This document shows, one piece after another, positions 23,316 through 30,836 of a stretch of DNA of 64,000 nucleotides. The first letter of the stretch is position 1. Every line of letters starts with the position of its first letter. Source of the stretch: Streptomyces sp. A0958 (lineage in GTDB: Bacteria; Actinomycetota; Actinomycetes; Streptomycetales; Streptomycetaceae); contig NZ_SSBK01000017.1 of the NCBI RefSeq assembly GCF_004795035.1, forward strand, positions 62,001-126,000, given 5' to 3'. The position numbers and the translations under genes were made by a program. The notes under the pieces are model-generated. The model searched no databases, was not told where the DNA came from, and saw nothing but the letters and a program-made list of their open reading frames with translations.

Positions 23316-24656
23316 TCAGGTGGTGGTGGAGCGTACGAGCAGTTGTTCGTCGGCGTGGGCGACGCCGAAGGCCGGCGGGACGGTCTCGTTCATCATGTAG
23401 AAGCGTTCGGCGACCCGGCGCGGCACCGGGAAGTAGTCGAAGCGGCCGTACACGCGCCCGTCCGCCGCCATCGGGAGGGCGTTGAAGCGGCAGACGGAGA
23501 CGATGCGGTAGTCCTCCCGGCCGTGCGAGTCGACCACGGCGATCTCCGTGATGCGGCGGGAGCCGTCGCCGTGCCGGGTCAGCTGGACGATCACGTCGAC
23601 GGCGCTGTTGATCTGGTCGTGGATCGCGGCGAACGGGATCTCGACCTCGGACATGGAGCTGAGGGTCTGCAACCGCATGAGCGCGTCCTCCGCGCTGTTC
23701 GCGTGGACCGTGGCGAGCGAGCCGTCGTGGCCGGTGGACATGGCCTGGAGCATGTCCAGCGTCTCCCCGCCCCGGACCTCGCCGACGATGATGCGGTCGG
23801 GCCGCATGCGCAGCGAGTTGCGGACGAGGTCGCGGATGGTGATGCGGCCCTTGCCCTCCACGTTGGAGGGGCGGCTCTCCAGCGTGATCACGTGGGACTG
23901 CTGGAGCTGGAGTTCGGCGGAGTCCTCGATGGTCACGATGCGCTCGCCGCCCGGGATCAGCCCGGAGAGCGCGTTGAGCAGGGTGGTCTTGCCGGTGCCG
24001 GTGGCCCCGGCGACGATCACGTTGAACTTGGCGCGGACGAAGCCGGCGAGCAGCAGCAGCATGTGCTCGTCCAGCGAGCCGAGGGAGATCATCTCCTGGA
24101 GCGTGAAGGCCCTCGGGAAGCGGCGGATGGTGAGGATGGGCCCGGAGAGGGAGAGCGGCGGGATGATCACGTTGACGCGCTCGCCGGAGGGGAGCCGGGC
24201 GTCGACCATCGGGTTCGCCTCGTCCACCCGGCGGTTGACCGTGGAGACGATGCGTTCGATGGTCTGCATCAGCTGCTCGTTGGAGGAGAAGCGCATCGGG
24301 AGGAGTTCGAGGCGGCCGGCGCGCTCCACGTAGACCTGTTCGGGGCCGTTGACCATGATCTCGCTGATGGACGCGTCTTCGAGGAGCGGTTCGAGGATGC
24401 CGAGGCCGAGCGCCTCGTCCACGACGCGGCGGATGAGCTGCGAGCGCTCCACGGAGGACAGGACGGGGCCCTCGCGGCTGATGATGTGGCCCAGGACGCG
24501 TTCGAGCCGCGCCCGGCGCTCGGCCGCCGCGAGGGCGGACATCTCCGCGAGGTCGATCTCCTCCAGGAGCTTGGCGCGGTAGACCCCGACCAGCCGGCTC
24601 TCCTCGCTCATCCCGTTCGCCGGCTCGGGACTGGTGATACGCGCCCGCAGGCTCAT
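23316..24656 (-). CDS. tadA: Tad pilus assembly ATPase TadA (CpaF)
   Basis: 446 residues. Secretion ATPase: N-terminal helical domain (LLEEIDLAEMSALAAAERRARLERVL), N2 domain with DASISEIMVNGP, Walker A GATGTGKTT, Asp box ITIEDSAELQL, Walker B-like IIVGEVRGGETLDMLQAMSTGHDGSLATVHANS with the His box. ATG at 24656 is chosen because GAGGGAG lies 7 nt upstream and it matches the family N-terminus; the longer reading is non-homologous. Powers pilin extrusion across the membrane with TadB/TadC. Confidence 0.95.
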   Translation of the reverse strand: MSLRARITSPEPANGMSEESRLVGVYRAKLLEEIDLAEMSALAAAERRARLERVLGHIISREGPVLSSVERSQLIRRVVDEALGLGILEPLLEDASISEIMVNGPEQVYVERAGRLELLPMRFSSNEQLMQTIERIVSTVNRRVDEANPMVDARLPSGERVNVIIPPLSLSGPILTIRRFPRAFTLQEMISLGSLDEHMLLLLAGFVRAKFNVIVAGATGTGKTTLLNALSGLIPGGERIVTIEDSAELQLQQSHVITLESRPSNVEGKGRITIRDLVRNSLRMRPDRIIVGEVRGGETLDMLQAMSTGHDGSLATVHANSAEDALMRLQTLSSMSEVEIPFAAIHDQINSAVDVIVQLTRHGDGSRRITEIAVVDSHGREDYRIVSVCRFNALPMAADGRVYGRFDYFPVPRRVAERFYMMNETVPPAFGVAHADEQLLVRSTTT

Positions 24657-24700
24657 GTGCTCAACTCCCTCGATTCCTTGGACGCCGTGTCGGTTCCGGG

Positions 24701-25072
24701 TCAGTCGCGCGGCATGGTGGCGCTCTTCTTGACGGAGCCGAAGGAGAACATCGGCAGCAGGCTGGGGATGTCCACGCTCACCGTCACGGTCACGGAGTCG
24801 GAGCCCCTTGTCGAGGTGACGCCGATGTCGTCGGCCAGCCAGCCGCTCATGGACTGCCGGGCCACCGCGCCCGCGCGGTGCTCCTGGTGGTCGGTCGAGG
24901 CGACCCGGGCCGCCGTCCGGGCCGCCGTGCCCGCCTGCTGGGCCGCGTACACGGCGATGCCCAGCTGGACCACGGCCAGCGCGACGACGAGGAGGAGGGT
25001 GAGGACGCCCACGTACTCGATGGCGGCCTGGCCCCTCTCGCGGCGGGGCTCCGGGGGGCTGCGCCTCACCAT
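24701..25072 (-). CDS. TadE-like pseudopilin 1
   Basis: 123 residues. ERGQAAIEYVGVLTLLLVVALAVVQLGIAVYAAQQAGTAARTAARVAS is the TadE class III motif (cleavage before AAIEY) plus membrane helix and helical extension; the rest is a short exported beta domain ending KSATMPRD. It overlaps the preceding TadE-like gene by 7 bp, so the two are coupled and may form a heteromer at the pilus tip or base. Confidence 0.88.
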   Translation of the reverse strand: MVRRSPPEPRRERGQAAIEYVGVLTLLLVVALAVVQLGIAVYAAQQAGTAARTAARVASTDHQEHRAGAVARQSMSGWLADDIGVTSTRGSDSVTVTVSVDIPSLLPMFSFGSVKKSATMPRD

Positions 25073-25512
25073 GCGTCACGCCCCTCGTTCCTGGCCCTGG
25101 CCTCGCCCGTCGCGTGCCACGGCAGGCTGAACGCCCCGGGGAACAGGAGCGGCACGTCGAGCCGCACCTTCGCGGTGACCAGCTCGCCGGACCCGGGGTC
25201 GGGGCAGTCCACCCGGACCTTCCAGGCGCCGGGCACGTCCTCGTGGACGGCCCGCTCGCAGGCCGCCTGCCGGCCGCCCTCGGCGACCGCCGCCGCCCTG
25301 ACCGCCTTGTCCGCCGCGTTCCCGGCGAGGATGTACGTGTAGCAGACCATCGCGGCCTGCCAGAGCAGCGCCAGGGTGATCAGGATCAGCGGCAGGGTGC
25401 CGACGAACTCGATCGCGGTCTGGCCCCGGTCGGACCGGCCGCCGCGAAGGCCCTCGGGGTGGGTGCTGCCCGCTCCCGGCCGTCGCCGCCGGCCCGCTCG
25501 TAAGAGGTTCAT
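25066..25512 (-). CDS. TadE-like pseudopilin 2
   Basis: 148 residues from ATG 25512 (GAGGGGGA 11 nt upstream). An Arg/Gly-rich leader of about 30 residues ends in RSDRGQTAIEFVGTLPLILITLALLWQAAMVCYTYILAGNAADKAVRAAAVAEGG, the TadE motif. The exported part has Cys residues (CERAVHEDV, VRVDCPDPGSG) that could form a disulfide. Second minor pilin of the operon, upstream of and overlapping pseudopilin 1. Confidence 0.88.
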   Translation of the reverse strand: MNLLRAGRRRRPGAGSTHPEGLRGGRSDRGQTAIEFVGTLPLILITLALLWQAAMVCYTYILAGNAADKAVRAAAVAEGGRQAACERAVHEDVPGAWKVRVDCPDPGSGELVTAKVRLDVPLLFPGAFSLPWHATGEARARNEGRDAW

Positions 25513-25561
25513 GGTGCAACGGTCCCCCTCGATCGCCTCGGTCCGCCCGGTCGCCGCGCGT

Positions 25562-26809
25562 TCACTTCGTACGTCCCCGCCGGCCGCCCGTCGAAGCGCG
25601 GTCACCCTTCAATCTGCCCCCTCTGGGGGCTGCTTCCGCGTTTTTGACCAGACCGAGATCTCCGGCAAGTCCCCACAGGGCCTGTTTCACGGTGGATTTG
25701 GCCTCCAGGTCCTGGAGCCGGCCCGCGTCCACCACCGCCTGGAGCTCCTTGAAGTTGGCGGGGACCGCGATCCGGGCGACCCTGGTGGCCGTGATCTTCT
25801 CGATGAGCGCGGGCTGGATCTCCGTGCTGCGGGTGTGGCGGTTGACGAGCGTGACGGTCTCCTCGGCCTTGCGGACCTGGAGCCGGTCCCAGAGGCGGAC
25901 CATGCGCTTGGCGGCGCGGACGGTGATCACATCCGGGGTGGTGACCAGCAGCGTGTGGTCCGCCATTTCGATGGCCGCCGCGTTGGCCGAGTTCATGTGC
26001 GTACCGCAGTCGATGACGACGACCTCGTAGCGGTGGCGCAGGGCGCTGACGGTCTGGCGTACGACGCGGTCGCTGACGTCCTCGCCGCGCTCGCCCTCGC
26101 CCGGCGCGAGGAGCAGGGCGAGGCCGGTGTCGTGGTTGTAGAGGGCGTCCTGGAGGACGCGCGGCGAGATGTCCTGGATGGTGGAGAGGTCGACGATGGA
26201 GCGGCGGAACTGCACGTCGAGGTAGGAGGCGACGTCCCCCGACTGGAGGTCCAGGTCGGCGAGGGCGACCGTGTGGCCGGACGCGGCGGCGGCGAGGGCC
26301 AGCTGCACGGCGGTGACGGTGGTGCCGACGCCGCCCTTCGCGCCGCTGACCGTGACGACGGTGCCGCCGGGGCCGGAGAAGACCTCGGCGCCCGCCCCGA
26401 GGTGGCGGCGGACCCCGGTGGACCAGCCGGCGGCGCCCTGGACGCGCTGGGCCAGCTCCTCGTAGGAGAGGGGCAGGCCGGCCAGGCCGCGGGCGCCGGC
26501 GTCCATGGCGGCGGAGTAGAGCCCGGGGCTCGCGTCGGCGGTGACGAGGACGACCCCGACCGCCGGGAAGCGCAGGGCCACCTCCCGGATCAGCTCCAGG
26601 GCGGGGACCGGGCCGATCCGTTCGTGTACGAGGACCACCTCGGGCAGCTCGTCCAGGGACTCGGCGGCGAGCTGGGCCAGGGTGTCGAGCAGTGAGGTCG
26701 AGTCGCCCAGGGGCGCGGCCGGCTCCGCGTCGGGGAGCTGGCCGAGCAGCGTGGTGACGGCTCGGGCGGCGTCGGCGTCGCCGACGGCCGGGAGGATGCG
26801 TGTGCTCAT
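25562..26809 (-). CDS. CpaE/TadZ-like MinD-family ATPase
   Basis: 415 residues. The N-terminal 130 residues resemble a degenerate receiver domain (VVLVHERIGPVPALELIREV, VGVVLVTADASPGLYSAAMDAGARGLAGLPLSYEEL). The ATPase domain has the deviant Walker A SGAKGGVGTTVTA, the DLDLQSGDVASYLD switch and VVIDCGTHMN (Walker B). The C-terminus is Arg/Gly/Lys-rich. In Tad systems these proteins place the apparatus in the cell and recruit TadA. GAGG lies 5 nt before the ATG; only 7 bp separate it from the CpaB gene upstream. Confidence 0.9.
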   Translation of the reverse strand: MSTRILPAVGDADAARAVTTLLGQLPDAEPAAPLGDSTSLLDTLAQLAAESLDELPEVVLVHERIGPVPALELIREVALRFPAVGVVLVTADASPGLYSAAMDAGARGLAGLPLSYEELAQRVQGAAGWSTGVRRHLGAGAEVFSGPGGTVVTVSGAKGGVGTTVTAVQLALAAAASGHTVALADLDLQSGDVASYLDVQFRRSIVDLSTIQDISPRVLQDALYNHDTGLALLLAPGEGERGEDVSDRVVRQTVSALRHRYEVVVIDCGTHMNSANAAAIEMADHTLLVTTPDVITVRAAKRMVRLWDRLQVRKAEETVTLVNRHTRSTEIQPALIEKITATRVARIAVPANFKELQAVVDAGRLQDLEAKSTVKQALWGLAGDLGLVKNAEAAPRGGRLKGDRASTGGRRGRTK

Positions 26810-26816
26810 CCGGTCC

Positions 26817-27530
26817 TCACTTGTTCTTGTCTTCGTCGAGGTTGTAGCTGCCCTCGCCCGGGCGCAGGGTGGTGGGGCTGTCGTCGGGCAGCAGGGCGAG
26901 GCGGACGTGCTCGGCGAAGGACTCCGCGTAGGCGACGCGCTGGGCGTCGGTGGTGTCCAGGGCGAAGGTGATCGGGACCGCCTCGGTGGGGCCGGCGGCG
27001 CGGTCCTCCTGCTTGGGTTCGAGTGAGGTCAGCCGGCCGACGTCGATGACCTGGGCGTTGGCGACGATCACGCGCGAGGTCGGCTCGTCCTTGTCGGTGC
27101 GGCCGGCGAACGTGGCGTAGATGTTGACCAGGTTGCCCGGCCTGATCTTGCCGGCGACACCGGTCGCCGCGTCGATCATGATGGCTATCTCCTGCTGCCC
27201 CTTCTCCAGCTTCGGGCGGTCGACCAGCATGTCGTCCTGGAGCAGCGAGCCCTGGTGCAGTTCGGTGACCGCGATCTTGCCGTGGAGGGCGGAGAGGTCG
27301 GTGACGGCGTTCTTGGAGAGCCAGCGCCTGGGCACCGAGATCTTCTCGAACTGGCCGGGCTCCAGGGGCCGGTAGGGCGAGATCGTCGTCCTGACCCGGT
27401 ACGCGGTCACCTCGGGCCCGACCTTCGAGTTCACGTCACTGATCACCGAGAGCACACCGGCGAAGGCCGCGAAGGCGCACAGGACCGACAGGAGGAGCAG
27501 GATGACGCCGCGGCGTTGCCGTGAGTTCAT
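26817..27530 (-). CDS. CpaB/RcpC-like Tad pilus assembly protein (SAF domain)
   Basis: 237 residues. N-terminal membrane anchor (GVILLLLSVLCAFAAFAGVLSV), then the SAF domain (AYRVRTTISPYRPLEPGQFEKISVPRRWL) and the RcpC domain with IMIDAATGVAGKIRPGNLVNIYATF. CpaB/RcpC proteins act on the extracytoplasmic side and may modify or guide the pilus; in diderms they meet the secretin, which is absent here as expected for a monoderm. Confidence 0.9.
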   Translation of the reverse strand: MNSRQRRGVILLLLSVLCAFAAFAGVLSVISDVNSKVGPEVTAYRVRTTISPYRPLEPGQFEKISVPRRWLSKNAVTDLSALHGKIAVTELHQGSLLQDDMLVDRPKLEKGQQEIAIMIDAATGVAGKIRPGNLVNIYATFAGRTDKDEPTSRVIVANAQVIDVGRLTSLEPKQEDRAAGPTEAVPITFALDTTDAQRVAYAESFAEHVRLALLPDDSPTTLRPGEGSYNLDEDKNK

Positions 27531-27608
27531 GGGCGGAGCAACCTCGTTGGGAGACGTGGGCCGACGGGCGGGGGGCGGGGCGGTACGGGGACGGTCTTCC
27601 GCCGGCCC

Positions 27609-28463
27609 TCAGGACCTCAGGGCGACGGCACCGTGCGGCCGGTCCTCGGGCGGTTTCAGCGGGGCGTTGCACAGGCCGCAGCGGTCGCCGATGAGTTCGT
27701 TTCCGCACCACGTACAGGCCTCTCTGCGCACCGAGGAAACCAACTGATAAATCAGCGAGATATCGGGCAGGAAGGCGGCGAATTCGATCAGTTTCGACGT
27801 GCCCCACCAGCCGGGTGATTCCTCGGGCAGCGCGGCCTCGTGCACCGCCTGCACCTGCCAGCCGGGGGCGAGGGTTCCCGTCACCCACTCCGACTGCGAC
27901 TGCCCCCGGGCGACGAGGAGATGGGTGGCGAACTGGGGGCCGGTGAGTTCGCCCGTACCGACCCTGACCAGCTGGGGTTCCGGGTTGGCCAGCACGCCGA
28001 ACTGCGAGCCGGGGACCCAGGACTTGGCGTGCGCCTTGAGGGTGACCGGAACCCGGTCCAGCTTGGTCACCGAGTTGAGCAGGGCCCCGGCGTGGATGTA
28101 GTGGGAGAGGAGCCGGGCGGCCGAGGCGATCACGCCGGCGCTGAAGTCGCAGATCGACAATTGCCGTAACTGGCGCACCAGTACGGCCACACCCAGTGGC
28201 GGCAGAGGCGATTTCAGCAGCGCGATCCGGTCGCTCTCCAGTACGGAGCGAATGGTGTGCAGGCGGCGCTCGTGCGCGGCGGGAATGCCGGCCGGGTAGA
28301 CGGCGATGACGTATCCGTGCTGCTCCAGGAGGATTTGCATGTCGCCGATCGCCTGGTCCAGCGGCTGTTCGCCGGGGGCGCGCAGGACGACGGCGGGGGG
28401 CGTCTGCTGGTCCTGCGGGGGCAGCACCAGGCCGGGACTGGTCACTGCTATTGCTGTCGGCAC
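27609..28463 (-). CDS. Tad-operon protein with C-terminal zinc ribbon, unknown function
   Basis: 284 residues, first gene of the Tad operon (78 bp before cpaB). Cytoplasmic by composition. The body (about residues 1-240) has no recognised motif; the C-terminus carries CTWCGNELIGDRCGLCNAPL, a four-Cys zinc ribbon (C-x2-C...C-x2-C). Its constant company with the CpaB, CpaE and TadABC genes here suggests a structural or regulatory part of the actinomycete Tad machine. No Shine-Dalgarno site is obvious at ATG 28463. Confidence 0.8.
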   Translation of the reverse strand: MPTAIAVTSPGLVLPPQDQQTPPAVVLRAPGEQPLDQAIGDMQILLEQHGYVIAVYPAGIPAAHERRLHTIRSVLESDRIALLKSPLPPLGVAVLVRQLRQLSICDFSAGVIASAARLLSHYIHAGALLNSVTKLDRVPVTLKAHAKSWVPGSQFGVLANPEPQLVRVGTGELTGPQFATHLLVARGQSQSEWVTGTLAPGWQVQAVHEAALPEESPGWWGTSKLIEFAAFLPDISLIYQLVSSVRREACTWCGNELIGDRCGLCNAPLKPPEDRPHGAVALRS

Positions 28464-28872
28464 GCCGTTCCCCGTTCAGCTCGGGCCGCCGCGTACCGCC
28501 GGCCGTAATCGCTCCCGCCGGGTGCTTCCGCTCGGATGCTCCCGCCTGAGCACTTTATCCACGTACGGCAGGGCAGAGAACACCTTCAAGAAGTCGGTAC
28601 GGCAAGGCTGATGAAGTCTTCTCGGGGAGTCGGCGCGACAAACCGCCCCAAGCGAACGCTTGTTGATTTCCGTACGATTCCGCGGCCCCGGCGGGCCCCC
28701 GCGCACCCCGTCGGGCCGCCGCGTCGCGAACGGTCACTGCCAGAGGTCTTGACAACTTGATTGGTCTGGACCAGTTTATCGCCCAGCGGTGGCCACCGTT
28801 CCTCGATTCCACACCCCCCTGACACCCCCGTGTCGCTCCCCCGCCATCCCCGACTCCCCCCGGAGGCAGCAA
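28464..28872. other. Divergent control region, Tad operon / chitinase
   Basis: No gene is seen. The left half must hold the Tad operon promoter, for which I find no clear consensus. The right half holds the chitinase promoter (TTGACA at 28749-28754) and DasR-like operator. An A+T-richer patch at 28590-28625 contains an imperfect repeat of AAGTC...GAAGTCTT that may be a regulator site. Confidence 0.5.
28749..28780 (+). promoter_or_regulatory. Chitinase promoter with DasR-like operator (dre)
   Basis: -35 TTGACA at 28749-28754, -10 in CAGTTTA about 17-18 nt downstream. ATTGGTCTGGACCAGT (28760-28775) is a near-perfect palindrome matching the dre consensus bound by the GntR regulator DasR, which represses chitin and GlcNAc genes until glucosamine-6-phosphate accumulates. 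It covers the spacer and -10, so binding should block transcription. Confidence 0.8.
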
Positions 28873-30606
28873 GTGGATCGTTCCCCCGCACCGAGCCGCA
28901 GACGACGCCGCACCCGTCCGGTCCTCGGCTCCGCCGTAGCGGTCGTCGCCGCCGGCGCGCTGACCCTGACCGGGCTCGTCACCAGCGCCGAGGCCGCCGA
29001 CATCAACGTCGCCAAGAACGCCGGCTTCGAGTCCGGCCTCGCCAACTGGACGTGTACCGGCAACTCCGGCACCACCGTCTCCTCCCCCGTGCACAGCGGC
29101 ACCTCGGCCCTCCGGGCGACCCCGGCCGGCCAGGACAACGCCCAGTGCACGCAGATCGTGGCCGTCAAGCCCAACTCGACGTACAAGCTCAGCTCCTGGG
29201 TCCAGGGCAGTTACGCCTACCTGGGCGCCACCGGCACCGGCACCACCGACGTGTCGACCTGGACCCCCGGCTCCACCAGCTGGACCCAGCTCAGCACCAG
29301 CTTCACGACCGGCCCGAACACCACCTCCGTCACCGTGTACACGCACGGCTGGTACGGGCAGTCCGCCTACCTCGTCGACGACGTCTCGGTCAGCGGCCCC
29401 GACGGCGGCGGCGGCACCGACCAGCCCGGCCCGTCGATCCCCGGCGCCCCCGCCGGGCTCGCGGTCGGCTCGACCACGTCCTCCTCCATCGCCCTGTCCT
29501 GGAACGCGGTGTCCGGTGCGACCGGCTACACCGTCTACAAGGACGGCGCGAAGGCCACCACCTCCACCGGCACCTCGGCGACCATCACCGGCCTCTCCGC
29601 CGACACGGCGTACCAGTTCGCGGTGACCGCCACCAACGCGGCCGGTGAGTCCGTCAAGTCCGCCACGGTCAGCGGCCGTACGGCCACCTCAGGGACGAGC
29701 AACCCGAACCCGGGCACCTCCGTGCCGAAGCACGCGGTCACCGGCTACTGGCAGAACTTCAACAACGGCGCGACCGTCCAGAAGCTCAGCGACGTGCCGG
29801 CGAACTACGACATCATCGCGGTCTCCTTCGCCGACGCGACGTCCACGCCCGGTGCCGTCACCTTCAACCTGGACTCGGCGGGCCTGAACGGCTACACCGT
29901 CGACCAGTTCAAGGCCGACATCAAGGCGAAGCAGGCGGCCGGCAAGAACGTCATCATCTCGGTCGGCGGCGAGAAGGGCTCGGTCTCGGTCAACAGCGAC
30001 GCGTCCGCGACCAACTTCGCCAACTCGCTCTACTCGCTCATCCAGGAGTACGGCTTCAACGGCGTCGACATCGACCTGGAGAACGGCCTCAACTCCACGT
30101 ACATGACGAAGGCGCTGCGTTCGCTGTCGCAGAAGGCGGGCTCCGGCCTCGTCATCACGATGGCCCCGCAGACCATCGACATGCAGTCCACCGCGGGCGA
30201 GTACTTCAAGACGGCGCTCAACATCAAGGACATCCTGACCGTCGTCAACATGCAGTACTACAACAGCGGTTCGATGCTCGGCTGCGACGGCAAGGTCTAC
30301 TCGCAGGGTTCGGTGGACTTCCTCACCGCGCTCGCCTGCATCCAGCTGGAGGGCGGCCTCGACCCGTCGCAGGTCGGCCTCGGTGTCCCCGCCTCCACCA
30401 GCGGCGCGGGCAGCGGCTACGTCTCCCCGTCGGTCGTGAACGCGGCCCTGGACTGCCTGGCCAAGGGCACCGGCTGCGGCACCTTCAAGCCGTCGAAGAC
30501 GTACCCCGGTGTGCGCGGCGCGATGACCTGGTCGACCAACTGGGACGCCAAGTCGGGCAACGCCTGGTCGAACGCGGTCGCCCCGCACGTCCACGGCCTG
30601 CCGTAA
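28873..30606 (+). CDS. Secreted chitinase, GH18, with CBM and fibronectin III domains
   Basis: 577 residues from GTG 28873 with GGAGG 7 nt upstream. Signal peptide of about 42 residues (Arg-rich start, hydrophobic core, SAEAAD). Then a carbohydrate-binding beta-sandwich (NVAKNAGFESGLANWTC to DDVSVSG, about residues 43-175), a Gly/Pro linker, a FnIII domain (PGAPAGLAVGSTTSSSIALSW to GRTA, about 190-275) and the GH18 barrel. The catalytic motif is GVDIDLE (397-403) with E403 as acid; MAPQTIDM and VNMQYYN are substrate-cleft blocks. Hydrolyses chitin to chito-oligosaccharides. DasR control is expected from the upstream operator. Confidence 0.94.
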   Translation: MDRSPAPSRRRRRTRPVLGSAVAVVAAGALTLTGLVTSAEAADINVAKNAGFESGLANWTCTGNSGTTVSSPVHSGTSALRATPAGQDNAQCTQIVAVKPNSTYKLSSWVQGSYAYLGATGTGTTDVSTWTPGSTSWTQLSTSFTTGPNTTSVTVYTHGWYGQSAYLVDDVSVSGPDGGGGTDQPGPSIPGAPAGLAVGSTTSSSIALSWNAVSGATGYTVYKDGAKATTSTGTSATITGLSADTAYQFAVTATNAAGESVKSATVSGRTATSGTSNPNPGTSVPKHAVTGYWQNFNNGATVQKLSDVPANYDIIAVSFADATSTPGAVTFNLDSAGLNGYTVDQFKADIKAKQAAGKNVIISVGGEKGSVSVNSDASATNFANSLYSLIQEYGFNGVDIDLENGLNSTYMTKALRSLSQKAGSGLVITMAPQTIDMQSTAGEYFKTALNIKDILTVVNMQYYNSGSMLGCDGKVYSQGSVDFLTALACIQLEGGLDPSQVGLGVPASTSGAGSGYVSPSVVNAALDCLAKGTGCGTFKPSKTYPGVRGAMTWSTNWDAKSGNAWSNAVAPHVHGLP

Positions 30607-30651
30607 CCACCACCCGTCACTCCTGCCGTCACCCCGACCGGCAACCCTGAC

Positions 30652-30685
30652 CAGCAGCGCCGCCGCTCCCCCGGCGGCGCTGCTG
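30652..30685. terminator. Chitinase terminator
   Basis: Perfect 14-bp stem CAGCAGCGCCGCCG / CGGCGGCGCTGCTG with 6-nt loop, 46 bp after the chitinase stop codon. Confidence 0.8.
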
Positions 30686-30738
30686 CGTGCGGGGGGCGCC
30701 CCCCGGGACGGGCGATACGCGGCTTCGGTACCGGTAAC

Positions 30739-30762
30739 GCAACACTCGGGTACGGGTGTTGC
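30739..30762. promoter_or_regulatory. Palindrome upstream of the protein kinase gene
   Basis: GCAACACTCG-GGTA-CGGGTGTTGC is a 24-bp inverted repeat with one mismatch, 75 bp before the kinase start. It could be an operator or an RNA hairpin; no known consensus is recognised. Confidence 0.45.
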
Positions 30763-30836
30763 CCGACCGCATGGATGTCCGCGCCCGCGCGTGGCACCGT
30801 TGGGGGGCGCGGTGCTGGGGCGACAGGGGGAGTGAC

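Noticed and set aside
22665..25130. 821-codon plus-strand reading across the Tad operon
   Set aside because: It mirrors tadB, tadA and the pseudopilin genes whose minus-strand products show clear catalytic motifs; the plus reading is Asp/Gly/Val/Arg-rich antisense composition.
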